DNA of 64,000 nucleotides from Solirubrobacterales bacterium (GCA_003138355.1 PLFX01000025.1:1-64000); one strand, 5' to 3'. Shown: positions 1 through 8,658, counted from the stretch's first letter. The notes: a model not told the origin generated them from the letters alone. A program made the numbers and translations.

Positions 1-187
1 CGCGAAAGCAGGCGCGTCGTGGGGGCCTCGGTGCGCGCCTCCTTTGGCCCGGCAAAGCGATCGTCTCGCTCGGGGCGCGCCAGAGCCCTGCTGCTCGTCC
101 GATGCGGGTCTGCGCTCGGGGATGGACGATGACCCTTGCCGGGCGCGAACGAGGCGGCTACTGCCCGGACACTCCGACCTGCTCGGT

Positions 188-206
188 GTGCCCGGGCAAC
201 GGGCAC
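188..206 (-). terminator. Hairpin after the DUF892 gene
   Basis: A perfect 7-bp inverted repeat (GTGCCCG / CGGGCAC) with a 5-nt loop begins 19 nt past the stop codon of the leftward DUF892 gene. There is no U-tract, which is common for terminators in very GC-rich actinobacteria. The first 187 bases of the window hold no supportable gene. Confidence 0.5.
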
Positions 207-224
207 CCGCCGTCGTGGCTGTGC

Positions 225-722
225 TTAGGCGACGGCGATGCCTTGTTCGAGGATCGTTGTCATCAGCGTGCGTGCCACGGTGAGCGCGTGCTTGTCCTGC
301 GCGAGGTTTTCGCTCAGCAGCTTGGCGACCGCGGTGGCCTTGCGTGCCTCAGCGTTCGCGATCAGCGTTTCGTAGACCGCGATCTCATAGTGCTCGGCCT
401 CGGTCGCGACCGCGAGGATCAGCACATCGGGGAGCGAGTCGTCGCTCTTCTTGATCATCGTCTTGCTTTCGTTGGCCAACGCTTCGATGACGCCGCAGGG
501 CGAGTCATCGACGGCTTCGTGCAGGAGCTTGAAGCAGTGCTCGATGTTCGCGATGTGCTGGAGCGTCTCCTTGCGGTGTACGGCCAGCGGGTGCCTGATC
601 TCCTCGCGTAGCGTGCACTGCTCGAGCTGGCCGAGAAGGCCCACGAGCTGTCGTTCCATCGACAGCGCCGACCCGAGCTTGTAGCTAAAGATCTCCTCTG
701 GAGTGTCAAACCGTTCAAACAT
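225..722 (-). CDS. DUF892 (YciE/YciF-type) ferritin-like protein
   Basis: A 165-aa soluble, mostly helical protein that begins MFERFDTPEEIFSYKL and contains the repeated helical blocks with Glu/His pairs typical of DUF892, a ferritin-like four-helix fold. Members are linked to osmotic, oxidative and desiccation stress, but the reaction is unknown. The start is fixed by AAGGAG 7 nt upstream of the ATG. It belongs to a run of leftward small stress-type genes (CsbD, DUF6458 and mini membrane peptides follow upstream). Length matches the family. The family assignment is fairly sure; the stress role is inferred from the family and neighbours. Confidence 0.85.
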   Translation of the reverse strand: MFERFDTPEEIFSYKLGSALSMERQLVGLLGQLEQCTLREEIRHPLAVHRKETLQHIANIEHCFKLLHEAVDDSPCGVIEALANESKTMIKKSDDSLPDVLILAVATEAEHYEIAVYETLIANAEARKATAVAKLLSENLAQDKHALTVARTLMTTILEQGIAVA

Positions 723-929
723 GTTGTGCTCCTTTGCGTGGTGGTCGATAAAAGGACGGGGTGGCGTGGTGGTTCATCAGATTCCGCCCGTCGCGGACCG
801 CCTGCCTGCTCGACACTTGGTCTTGGGTACACAGGCCTAGCGACGTCGCGCCGGGGCGGTCGCCCGCTCCATTGGGCGACGGTAGGCAGGTCACGCCGGT
901 CGGCACCGGCGTGACCGTTGGTCCCGGTG

Positions 930-1019
930 CTAGAGGCCGCTGCGGCTTCTACGCCTGTAGCCGAATCCGCCGCCGGTGAACAGCAGGACTGCAATCACAA
1001 TCAGCAGGATGATGAGCAT
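930..1019 (-). CDS. 29-aa hydrophobic mini-protein
   Basis: The peptide starts MLIILLIVIAVLLFTGGG, continues FGYRRRSRSGL and stops. One transmembrane helix is followed by a Gly-rich turn and a basic tail, so an N-out/C-in single-span membrane peptide is likely. It is preceded by a very strong Shine-Dalgarno sequence, GGAGGAGGTGACC, directly before the ATG, which is the main evidence that it is translated. It resembles DUF3309-type mini-proteins found beside CsbD and DUF892 genes, although that family match is only by look. Function unknown. Confidence 0.6.
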   Translation of the reverse strand: MLIILLIVIAVLLFTGGGFGYRRRSRSGL

Positions 1020-1069
1020 GGTCACCTCCTCCCAACGAACGGCAGCTTGACTTGGATGTAACCGCATGG

Positions 1070-1234
1070 CTACTTCTTGCCGGTGACCTTGTCGGCGACC
1101 TTGTCCGCAGCGTTTTTGACTGAGCCTTTGGCCTGGTCGGTACGCCCTTCGTTCTTCAGCCGTTTGTTTCCGCTCAGTGCGCCGGCGGCTTCCTTCGCGC
1201 GACCTTTTGCCTTGTCGATGTTCTTGTCGGGCAT
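1070..1234 (-). CDS. CsbD family stress-response protein
   Basis: A 54-aa, Lys/Ala-rich protein starting MPDKNIDKAKGRAKEAAGAL. The pattern of short amphipathic segments rich in KAKG, DQAKG and KNAADKV is typical of CsbD proteins, which are general-stress proteins of unknown mechanism (sigma-B regulon in Bacillus). I chose the internal ATG at 1234 rather than a longer upstream start because AGGAGG lies just before it and the family begins here. It sits between two mini membrane-protein genes transcribed the same way, suggesting one stress-induced locus. Confidence 0.85.
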   Translation of the reverse strand: MPDKNIDKAKGRAKEAAGALSGNKRLKNEGRTDQAKGSVKNAADKVADKVTGKK

Positions 1235-1332
1235 GAGTTCCTCCTGGTTTGTGGATAAACGAGCGCCCGAGTGGGCGCTAGCGGTGGCCGTGCGGCGGAT
1301 TGGCCGCACGCTCTCAACCGCGGCGATCCTCG

Positions 1333-1434
1333 CTAGAGCATGCGCATGATCAAGATAATCAGGGCAACGATCACGAGAACGGCGATCAGCCCGTAGCCGA
1401 ACACGGCAAAAGCGAGCGGCATAACTAGCGGCAT
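1333..1434 (-). CDS. 33-aa single-span membrane mini-protein
   Basis: Reads MPLVMPLAFAVFGYGLIAVL followed by VIVALIILIMRML and a stop. It is almost entirely hydrophobic with one long or two short membrane spans. A GGAAAGGAG Shine-Dalgarno sequence precedes the ATG. It is the second such peptide in this cluster, between csbD and the DUF6458 gene, all on the same strand. No family is recognised. It could instead be a leader peptide, but the good ribosome site and similar placement to the 29-aa peptide favour a real product. Confidence 0.5.
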   Translation of the reverse strand: MPLVMPLAFAVFGYGLIAVLVIVALIILIMRML

Positions 1435-1515
1435 GTGTGTCTCCTTTCCTGGCTGCCTATCGCTGTCTTAAGCGACGTCCGCGCGTTCTTCTTCGACGGA
1501 TCCGCCTGTGCCGTC

Positions 1516-1734
1516 CTATGTGACGCGACGCTGCCGCCGGGAGCCGCCGCCTGCGGTTCCTCCGAATCCGCCCCACGTGTTCCAGAACACGATCGACAGG
1601 ACGAGACTGACGGCACCGACGATGATCAGGATCAGCCCGATGGTGTGAAGGTTGAACCCGGTAGTCGTTACTGAGACAGCGAAGCGCAATATCGCGCCCG
1701 CCGCGATCAAAACTATGCTCGATCCAAAACCCAT
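1516..1734 (-). CDS. DUF6458 family small membrane protein
   Basis: A 72-aa protein beginning MGFGSSIVLIAAGAILRFAV, with two predicted membrane helices (about residues 5-22 and 30-52) and a Gly/Arg-rich tail ending in SRRQRRVT. The opening motif and the second span are characteristic of DUF6458, a small actinobacterial membrane family of unknown function. The ATG is preceded by AGGAGG. It is part of the leftward cluster with CsbD and DUF892 genes. The family call is good; the role is unknown. Confidence 0.75.
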   Translation of the reverse strand: MGFGSSIVLIAAGAILRFAVSVTTTGFNLHTIGLILIIVGAVSLVLSIVFWNTWGGFGGTAGGGSRRQRRVT

Positions 1735-1822
1735 TACGTCCTCCTAGTCCGACATAGAACGCCTGTTATCGAAAGTGGTGGCGACCGTAGTGCGGCCGCC
1801 CAAGGGAGGGGCTGCCGCCAGC

Positions 1823-2053
1823 TCACGCATCGGTGACCGCGGGGCGGGCGTCTTGGGCGGTCAGCGCATCTTCGACGCCGGTGATCGCACGGTTGGCGCT
1901 CATCAACGCGACCACGCGCCTAAGCCGTGGCGGGCATGCAGTCGTGGCAGCGGGTCGTGCGTCGAGACCGCCGTCGCGCAACGTCCCGAACACGGCCGCA
2001 ACCGCGTCCACACTGCTCGCGGTCAAATCGGTCGGAACCAGCGTCTGGGGCAT
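1823..2053 (-). CDS. Hypothetical 76-aa protein
   Basis: Begins MPQTLVPTDLTASSVDAVAA. I recognise no domain. The start is supported by GGGAGGTTGAC immediately before the ATG, and the reading frame fills the gap between the DUF6458 and DUF2294 genes on the same strand. The amino-acid composition is Ala/Val/Arg-rich with no membrane span, so it would be a soluble cytoplasmic protein. The C-terminal part is low in complexity, so a chance frame remains possible. Confidence 0.4.
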   Translation of the reverse strand: MPQTLVPTDLTASSVDAVAAVFGTLRDGGLDARPAATTACPPRLRRVVALMSANRAITGVEDALTAQDARPAVTDA

Positions 2054-2234
2054 GTCAACCTCCCGGGCTCGTGAAAACGAAACCTCAGAAAGTCAGATCG
2101 TGTTGCCCGCCCCGGTGCTCTGCGGCAGACCTCACAGTGGATGCCCTTCGCCGCTCAGTCTACTCCACCCGCCAAGCGGCCACAAACACCGCCCAGGAAG
2201 CTGGCGCAGTCGCTTGGCCTGCCGTCGCGTAGCG

Positions 2235-2696
2235 TCAGCCAGGCGGCGAGACCCGCCCGTTTGCCGGGATCTCGTGCTCGTCGACGAGATCGGTCGGCGC
2301 GAGAATGAACACCTCGCACATCATGTCCGGATGCTGCTGGTTGCCGCTCATAAAGCCGATCACCGGCCGGCCGGTCGCATGCTCGATGACCTCTTCGAAG
2401 CGATGACGCATCACGTCCTGGAACTCCATCCGCTGCTGAATGACCGCGGAACCGCGACCGCCTTCGAGCAACGTCTCCTCGACCCGCGAGAAACCGCCGC
2501 GCAACACGCACACCACCAAGTCGTCCGCGAAGTAGGACTTCGTCCGGGTCGGCCCGCTGCCGTAGAACTCCTTCAGCAGCGCGACCATCTCATCGGAGAT
2601 CGCCGTCAGCACATCGCCATGCCTCCGGGGCGTACTCTCGACGCCTCCTCGGCTGACAGAATCGGACGTGCCTCGTGACACAGCGACCTTCCACAT
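2235..2696 (-). CDS. DUF2294 (YbcI-like) domain protein
   Basis: 153 aa. From about residue 30 it follows the DUF2294 pattern: an amphipathic helix ending in FYGSGPTRTKSYFADDLVV, then a beta-hairpin (VCVLRGGFSRVEETLLEGG), a helix ending RFEEVIEHATG and a last strand, PVIGFMSG. Family members are small alpha/beta proteins of unknown biochemistry, often in stress or carbon-uptake regulons. The first about 28 residues are not conserved, and a later start is possible because no clear ribosome site is seen. It heads the leftward cluster at 0.2-2.7 kb. Confidence 0.7.
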   Translation of the reverse strand: MWKVAVSRGTSDSVSRGGVESTPRRHGDVLTAISDEMVALLKEFYGSGPTRTKSYFADDLVVCVLRGGFSRVEETLLEGGRGSAVIQQRMEFQDVMRHRFEEVIEHATGRPVIGFMSGNQQHPDMMCEVFILAPTDLVDEHEIPANGRVSPPG

Positions 2697-3152
2697 CGTA
2701 ACCCAATCAGGCGCGAAGCCATAGCCCTACTTCGAGGACGTTCGTCGATCGTTCATGCCGTCTGCGGTGACCGGCCCAACCGTGGCAGGCATCGCGCCGT
2801 CACAGACGAGCATCTGGTGGACGCGACCCGGCACAGCCCTTGATCGTGGCCACGAGCTGCGTCGGTCCGCTGATCCCGCCGCGAATGCGTCGCCAGAGTG
2901 ATAGGCACCCCGGCATAGGAGCGGATCAGGATCCGCGCACCCGACTCGGCGCGCGATTCGTACCGTTTCAGATCGGTTCAGACGCCCACGCTTGGGCGAT
3001 CGTCCGAGATCGCTGAAGACCGGTCCGCCGATCGAGCTGTAGGTATCCCTGTCAGCCGGCAGGTTTGATCCGTGGTCGGCAAGGTCGGCAACACGGACGT
3101 GCCCGTGGCAAACTAGTCGCCGCCCGGCAGACGCCGCACGCGGGCGCTAGCG
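2697..3152. other. Intergenic stretch, no gene seen
   Basis: About 450 bases between the leftward DUF2294 gene and the rightward phospholipase D-like gene. It must hold divergent promoters, but I see no convincing -35/-10 pair, RNA gene or repeat. Short frames here lack ribosome sites. Confidence 0.5.
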
Positions 3153-4745
3153 GTGATTTGCGCGCCGCTGATGAGAGGTACGCGACGCCGGCAGCAATCA
3201 CGATGCGACCGTGTTCTCACCGGCGTTTCCGCGCGCCCTCTTGAGAGGTTGCGTCAGCCCGCGGCGAAACGGCCGAATAAGCTCTCGGTCGTGGTTCACC
3301 GCGTGATCGGACGCGTCGATGGGTGGATGGGGGAGCGCGTTGAGTCCGCGATCTGCGCGCACCATCGTCGTCGGCTGAGCCGCGCCGGTCAGCTCGAGCG
3401 GCTCGATCCCCCGCGAGCCTCGGCGTCGTTGTGGGCGGCGGGCGATCCGCGGCCGCGCGACGGCAATGACCTCGAGGTCCTCATCGACGGGGCCCAGGCG
3501 CTGCCGCTGCTCGCGCAGACGATCGCGCAGGCCCGTTCGAGCATTCACATCGCGGGCTGGCACGTGACGTCGGACTTCGGGCTCACCCGTGATGACGAGG
3601 CGGCGAGACTGCGTGATCTGCTCGGGGAGCTCGCCGAGCGTGTGAGCGTTCGTGTGCTGCTGTGGGCCGGGGCGCCGGTGCCGCTTTTTACGCCGACGCG
3701 GGCAGCGGTGCGGCGGGTACGCGATGAGCTCATCCGAGGCACACGGGTGCAATGCGCACTCGACACGCACGAGCGCCCCATGCATTGCCACCACGAGAAG
3801 ATCGCGATCATCGACGGCGAGGTCGCGTTCGTCGGTGGGATCGACCTTACCGCGCTTGGCGGCGACCGCTTCGACTCCCGGGAACACCCGATGCGGGGGC
3901 GGATCGGCTGGCACGACGTCACCACACGCCTGCGCGGCCCCGCTGTCGCCGACGTCGCGGCGCATTTCACGGCACGCTGGAGCGAGGTGACAGGCGAGAC
4001 GCTGGAGGCGCCGCCGCCGCCGGCCACGGCGGGCCGCCACAAGCTACAGATCGTCCGCACCGTCCCGGAGAACGTCTACGGCTTCCTCCCGCACGGCGAC
4101 TTTCGGGTCGTCGAGTCCTACACACGAGCGCTGCGCTCAGCGCGCACGCTCGTCTATCTCGAGAGCCAGTTCCTCTGGTCGCCAGAACTCGTCGAGATCC
4201 TCGCGGAGAAGCTGCGCCATCCTCCGAATGACGACTTCCGTCTCGTCGTGCTGCTTCCGGCGCGGCCCAACAACGGCGCCGATTCCACGCATGGACAGCT
4301 CGGCGTACTCGCCGACGCCGACGCAGACAACGGTCGCTTCGTTGCCGCGACGCTCGCTGCCCGTAGCGGAGGGCTAAGTGGGCCGCTCTACGTGCATGCG
4401 AAGGTTGGAATCGTCGATGACGCGTGGCTGACGATCGGCTCGGCGAACCTCAACGATCACTCGCTGTTCAACGATACGGAGATGAACGTCGTCGCAGGCG
4501 ATTCTCAGCTCGCGCGCGAGACCAGGCTGCGCCTGTGGTCAGAGCACCTCGAGTGCCCGCTGACCATGGTCTCCGGCGAGTCCACGACGGTGGTCGACGA
4601 GTTGTGGCGCCCGATCGCCTCAGAACAGCTCGCGCGACGCCAGCGAGGGGACCCGCCGACGCACAGGCTGCTCGAGCTTCCCGGCGTCTCACGCCGCTCG
4701 AAAGCGCTCCTCGGACCGCTCGACGGGCTCCTCGTCGACGGCTAA
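3153..4745 (+). CDS. Phospholipase D-like (cardiolipin synthase-type) protein
   Basis: 530 aa with two HKD motifs: H214-x-K216-x4-D221 followed by GGIDL, and H415-x-K417-x4-D422 followed by GSANLNDHS. Paired HKD half-sites form one PLD active site that hydrolyses or transfers phosphodiesters through a phospho-His intermediate. There is no clear signal peptide or membrane span, unlike classical cardiolipin synthases, so it may be a soluble PLD-like transphosphatidylase or a nuclease-like member. The annotated GTG start is uncertain: the first about 60 residues are Arg-rich and unconserved, and an internal ATG near residue 59 (MGERVES) is an alternative. It stands alone, with gaps on both sides. 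Confidence 0.85.
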   Translation: MICAPLMRGTRRRQQSRCDRVLTGVSARPLERLRQPAAKRPNKLSVVVHRVIGRVDGWMGERVESAICAHHRRRLSRAGQLERLDPPRASASLWAAGDPRPRDGNDLEVLIDGAQALPLLAQTIAQARSSIHIAGWHVTSDFGLTRDDEAARLRDLLGELAERVSVRVLLWAGAPVPLFTPTRAAVRRVRDELIRGTRVQCALDTHERPMHCHHEKIAIIDGEVAFVGGIDLTALGGDRFDSREHPMRGRIGWHDVTTRLRGPAVADVAAHFTARWSEVTGETLEAPPPPATAGRHKLQIVRTVPENVYGFLPHGDFRVVESYTRALRSARTLVYLESQFLWSPELVEILAEKLRHPPNDDFRLVVLLPARPNNGADSTHGQLGVLADADADNGRFVAATLAARSGGLSGPLYVHAKVGIVDDAWLTIGSANLNDHSLFNDTEMNVVAGDSQLARETRLRLWSEHLECPLTMVSGESTTVVDELWRPIASEQLARRQRGDPPTHRLLELPGVSRRSKALLGPLDGLLVDG

Positions 4746-5054
4746 GGCAACCCAACCGAGGCCGTCGGCGTGGCAGAACCGTCATTCAACTGTCCAAATG
4801 CCTGACGCCCAAGATCTTGCGGCAGCCGTCGCGAGGCTAGACCGTCAGCTTGCTCAATTCCCTAACGAAAGGCGGATCTCCGAGGCGTTTGACTGGAGAA
4901 AGGCGCTCTCACGCCCTATACCACTTGCCAGACTTGACTGATACCGTGATGGTGGAAAGCAGCAACGTTCCGCTGAGCGAATGGGCCATGGTTGGCAGGA
5001 GTTCGTCCACCGGGCACACAACGACGACGCACTCCGACCAGGAGTCCACTTTAC
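4746..5054. other. Intergenic stretch, no gene seen
   Basis: About 310 bases after the PLD-like gene, of lower GC than its surroundings. Only short overlapping frames without ribosome sites occur. No hairpin or repeat was recognised. Confidence 0.45.
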
Positions 5055-5350
5055 ATGGCAAATAAAGCGATACAGATCTCTTTCAGGCGCTGCGTGCGGC
5101 CGGGCTGAGAAAGAAACTGGCACACGCTGTCACAGACGCTTCTCGCAAGACCGGGGCTGGCAAGCGTCCCAAGCTCCTCGTCACGACGATGGAGAGCCTG
5201 AAAACAGTAGCCGCCGGAATCGAGCGACGAGCGAACGGCAAAAAGCGCAGCAAGACTACGAACAAGGCGACCCAGACCCGGCAGCGCAATGCGGCGCGCA
5301 GCAGGGCCGCACGCAAGGCCGCCAAAGCCCCCGCGGACCCAGGAGCCTGA
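5055..5350 (+). pseudogene. Frameshifted small protein with Lys/Arg/Ala-rich tail
   Basis: From 5075 one frame reads DLFQALRAAGLRKKLAHAV, then a hydrophilic helix (SLKTVAAGIERRANG) and a histone-like tail rich in K, R, A and T, stopping at 5348-5350. This resembles a small actinobacterial family that starts with a short DLF..LRA.GLRKK helix. That frame has no ATG, GTG or TTG start. A good start (AGGAG, then ATG at 5055, MANKAIQ) lies in another frame, and losing or gaining one base near 5070-5076 would join them. It is either a real frameshift mutation or a sequencing error. Function unknown; the tail suggests nucleic-acid binding. Confidence 0.45.
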
Positions 5351-5694
5351 CAAGAAGTCGGACGCCGGCGGAACCTGCGGACGTACAGAGCCGACCCGCC
5401 CCCTAAGTCGATCGCGCCGCGACTGTCTGCCGCGACTGGATCGGCTAGGCCCGACCGTTGCTTGGCCCCGGCCCAGCGGGCTCGCAGCGATCGCCAACTC
5501 CCGCCGCGCGAAGTGTGCACGCGGCAACGTCCGCACTCCCGCTTAGGCTCTCGTCTGGAGGGTTGTTCGAGATGAACTAATCGCACTTGCAGCACGCGGG
5601 CAGCAAACGCCCGTAGTCCCTACGCCCATCGTAATCACGGACGCGAAAGTGCAGTCTGTAGGACAGCCGAGCCGGCGGCCACTGCACGCCCAGG
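5351..5694. other. Intergenic stretch, no gene seen
   Basis: About 340 bases before the Nramp-like gene. Frames exist on both strands but none has a ribosome site or recognisable protein. Probably the promoter region of the transporter gene. Confidence 0.4.
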
Positions 5695-7074
5695 ATGATC
5701 GAGAAGCGCGATACCAGTAGTGCTCCCGTGACGGGAGAGGGCGGGTTCGAGGCTGCGTCGGGTCCGGATCGCGAGTTCGTGGGCGCGACCGGGTTGCGCG
5801 CTTACGCGCGAGCGCTCGGGCCGGGTTTGATCACGGGCGCGTCGGACGACGACCCGTCAGGGATCGCAACCTATGCGCAGGCGGGCGCTCAGTCCGGTTT
5901 CGGGATGTTGTGGGTTGCGCTGCTGACGCTTCCGTTGATGATGGGGGTTCAGGAGATCTGTGATCGGACCGCGCTTGCTTCTGGCAAGACGCTCGGCGAG
6001 CTGATCGCGGTTCACTTCAAGCGAGGCTGGCAGACAGCGATCGGCGCGCTGATCGCCGTTCTCGTTGTTGCGAACGCGCTCAACATCGCTGCCGATCTGG
6101 TCGCTATTGGGCAGGGCATGCACCTGCTGGATGTGGGACCGAGTGCGGTGTGGGCGCTCGTGGCTGGCGCGCTCATCACGGCGCTTTTGGCGGTCGGCTC
6201 GTTCCTGGTGATCGCGCGCGTGTTCAAGGTGCTCTGTGCTGCGCTGCTCGCCTACGTCGCGGTGCTGTTTCTGGTCCGCATCCCGTGGGGGACCGTCGCC
6301 CTGAACACGGTGATTCCGCACATCCAGCTTTCGTCGGCATACATTGCGCTGCTGGTGGCGGTTCTCGGTACGACGATCTCACCGTACCTGTTCTTCTGGC
6401 AGGCGATGCATCGTGTCGAGGAGATGCAGGAGGAGGATCTGGGCGGCGAACGAGCGGTCCCGTTGCGCCAGCGCGGTCGCCGCGAGCGAAAGTCAAAGCA
6501 GCTGATGAGCCGCCTTGACGTGTTCACTGGCATGGCGTTCTCAAACGTGGTGATGTTCGCGATCATCACTGCAACAGCGGCAACAGTTGGGCGCACGCAC
6601 CACGTAACGATCGACTCGCCGGCACAGGCCGCGGCAGCGCTTCGCCCCGTCGCCGGCCAGTTTGGTCAGGCCGTGTTCGCGCTCGGCTTCATCGGCTCGG
6701 GCATGCTCGCCGTCCCGGTGCTCGCCGGCGCCGGCTCGGCAGCGATGGCCGGCCTGATCGGCAAAGGAGCGGGCTTTTCCAACTCGCTGCGCAAGGCGCC
6801 AGTGTTCTACGGGCTGGTCGCCGTCGGAACGATCGGCGGCATGGCACTCAGCCTGCTCGGCGTGAACCCGATCAAACTGCTGATCCTCGTCGCGGTCATC
6901 AACGGCATAACCGCCGGACCATTCCTGATCGTCACGATGCTCGTCTCTTCAGACCGCAAGATCATGGGCGAAAACGTCAACGGCGCACTCGCACGCTGGC
7001 TCGGCTGGGCCACGACAGTCCTCATGCTCCTCGCGGCAGTTGCCCTCTTCGCAACCGGAGGCGTGTCCGTGTAG
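5695..7074 (+). CDS. Nramp-like divalent metal transporter
   Basis: 459 aa with about 11 membrane spans. The first span carries LGPGLITGASDDDPSGIATY, the position of the DPGN metal-binding motif in Nramp (MntH). The sixth span reads TISPYLFFWQAMHRVEE, where classical Nramps have MPHNLYLHS. Both metal-ligand positions therefore differ: DPSG replaces DPGN and SPY replaces MPH, so the key methionine that favours Mn2+/Fe2+ is absent. A charged cytoplasmic loop of about 35 residues (EEMQEED to RRERKSKQ) follows TM6. It likely imports a divalent cation with proton coupling, but the ion may be Mg2+ or another hard metal. The neighbouring convergent gene is a VIT-type transporter. Confidence 0.85.
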   Translation: MIEKRDTSSAPVTGEGGFEAASGPDREFVGATGLRAYARALGPGLITGASDDDPSGIATYAQAGAQSGFGMLWVALLTLPLMMGVQEICDRTALASGKTLGELIAVHFKRGWQTAIGALIAVLVVANALNIAADLVAIGQGMHLLDVGPSAVWALVAGALITALLAVGSFLVIARVFKVLCAALLAYVAVLFLVRIPWGTVALNTVIPHIQLSSAYIALLVAVLGTTISPYLFFWQAMHRVEEMQEEDLGGERAVPLRQRGRRERKSKQLMSRLDVFTGMAFSNVVMFAIITATAATVGRTHHVTIDSPAQAAAALRPVAGQFGQAVFALGFIGSGMLAVPVLAGAGSAAMAGLIGKGAGFSNSLRKAPVFYGLVAVGTIGGMALSLLGVNPIKLLILVAVINGITAGPFLIVTMLVSSDRKIMGENVNGALARWLGWATTVLMLLAAVALFATGGVSV

Positions 7075-7133
7075 AAAGCATCGAAACGGCGGGGGCCGTC
7101 GGTGGCGTCCGCTTCGTGCTAGGGCGTCAGTCG

Positions 7134-7613
7134 TCACGCGACGGCAATGGACAGGCCGACCGTGAGGGTCGCGACCACGAGCAAGATCAAGTACGTGACG
7201 ACGTAGCCGCGGTAGTAGCCGATCATCCCGGCGGCGACGATGGTGATCGCGATCGACGACAAGACGCAAGCCAGCGACGCGCCGAAGATGAAGGGCAGCG
7301 CCGGGAGAACAGCGCCGATCAGCGTCGCCGCGGCCATGACTATGGCCTTTCGCAGGTTGCGCTTTCCGTCAGACAGGTACTGACCGGCACCCATTCCGGT
7401 TGTCGCAGCGACGGCGATGCCGATCGCCCCGGCGAGAATCTTTGACGGAGTCGCATGTGCGGCGAGCAGGCCGGCCACCACACCCAGCGTCGAAGTCATT
7501 CCGTCAAATGACCCAAAGATCGCCTCCTTGCGGTCGGGGCTCCCCGACCGTGTTCGGCTTAGCGCGCGACGTATCTTTCCCGGCGCGCCTCGACTTATCG
7601 GCTCGGCACTCAC
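7134..7613 (-). CDS. VIT1/CCC1-family transporter
   Basis: About 159 aa with a cytoplasmic N-terminus, the motif KEAIFGSFDGMTSTLGVVAG and four to five membrane helices. The IFGS.DGMTS.LGV sequence is the family hallmark of vacuolar iron/manganese transporters, which export Fe2+ or Mn2+ from the cytoplasm. I prefer the GTG at 7613 over a TTG at 7649, because a TACAGT hexamer (complement of 7620-7625) sits 6 nt before it and would otherwise lie inside the coding sequence. It converges on the Nramp-like gene with a 59-bp gap. The pair suggests opposed uptake and export of divalent metals; substrate unproven. Confidence 0.8.
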   Translation of the reverse strand: MSAEPISRGAPGKIRRALSRTRSGSPDRKEAIFGSFDGMTSTLGVVAGLLAAHATPSKILAGAIGIAVAATTGMGAGQYLSDGKRNLRKAIVMAAATLIGAVLPALPFIFGASLACVLSSIAITIVAAGMIGYYRGYVVTYLILLVVATLTVGLSIAVA

Positions 7614-8081
7614 GTCATCACTGTAGGGCGAAGCGTCATCGCCGCACAAGCGACTACAGGCGTCAGCACAGCACTGCTGCCAGAGGCGCCCACCGGCCCC
7701 CGGGCAGGACCGATACGCTGGAGCCTCCGAGGCGGCGGCGGGTGGGTTCGGTCGCTCTCTGCGTCAAAGCCCGGTGCGTCCCGCTCTTACCTGCGACTCG
7801 ACCGCCGACGCTACCTTACCGATGGACGCCACTTCCACAGGCCCCGCGGGCTAACAGCAAAGCCGCGCGTTCAGCCGATCCCGGCACGGCGAGCGCAAGC
7901 CGCCGATTCGAGCGCCGCGAGACTCATTGAACCGAACAGGACTGGCTGGCCTGCTGGCTCGAGGCCGAAACGTTCCACGCCGGCTGCGGGCCGAGCAAGC
8001 GGCGCCCAGGTCAGCGGGCAGCCGGCCGGCGCGTTCGGAGACCCAGCCTTCCCCGCTCGCTTCAGCGTCGGTCACGCGAGC

Positions 8082-8528
8082 GTGTTCGCCTATCAGTGCC
8101 ATTCGACCCGCGTGCAACACGTCAGCTGCGCCGGATCCGGCAACCCCGGGGCTTCGATCGCCGCCGGGAGCAAAATCGGCGCGCTCGACGCCGACTACAG
8201 CTGGATATACAACGATGGCTACGGCGGCCCGAACTTCGACTGCAAGACGCCCAAGACGGCAGGTTGCTGGGGCCACCGCGACAACATCCTCGGACGCTAC
8301 CCGACGCGGACACGATTCATCTCCGGACCGTGGGGCACAAAGGTCTCGACCATTTCGGCGCGTCGCGCGGTACCCGTGATGGGCGCCGGATCGCTGCAAC
8401 CGAACGGAACCGGCGGACCGCAAGGAAACTGGACCGCGATCTTCACATCGGTCACCGGCAAGACGCCGACGCTCGACTACACCTGGAAGCAAGCACTAGA
8501 AGCCGACGCCGGTGCGGCGCCGGGCTAG
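8082..8528 (+). CDS. CAP-domain (SCP/PR1-like) protein, N-terminally truncated
   Basis: The 148-aa frame contains WIYNDGYGGPNFDC, then GCWGHRDNILGRYP and a C-terminal strand region ending in YTWKQALEAD. The GxWGHRxNIL signature with flanking Cys is typical of secreted bacterial CAP-superfamily proteins. The usual first half (first helices and the upstream His) is missing. The frame stays open upstream past 7800 without a start codon or signal peptide, and only the part from about 8020 (AGAFGDPAFPARF) looks protein-like. A GTG at 8082 is the only nearby start and has no ribosome site. I read it as a 5'-degraded gene of an exported protein rather than a working product. Confidence 0.5.
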   Translation: MFAYQCHSTRVQHVSCAGSGNPGASIAAGSKIGALDADYSWIYNDGYGGPNFDCKTPKTAGCWGHRDNILGRYPTRTRFISGPWGTKVSTISARRAVPVMGAGSLQPNGTGGPQGNWTAIFTSVTGKTPTLDYTWKQALEADAGAAPG

Positions 8529-8658
8529 CCGCGGCGGCGCCGGCAGCTTCAAGGTGGATGATGCGTTTGTTGCGCCGATCGCGCATGATGGCCCAGCGCT
8601 CGTCGAGGTCATCGCGGACGGCGAGCTCGCCTAACACCTAGGAAAGGACCGCCGCACG

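Noticed and set aside
5051-5536. Minus-strand frames of 161-170 codons opposite the basic-tail protein
   Set aside because: Composition is Arg/Ala/Ser-rich with no ribosome site; the plus-strand translation is more protein-like.
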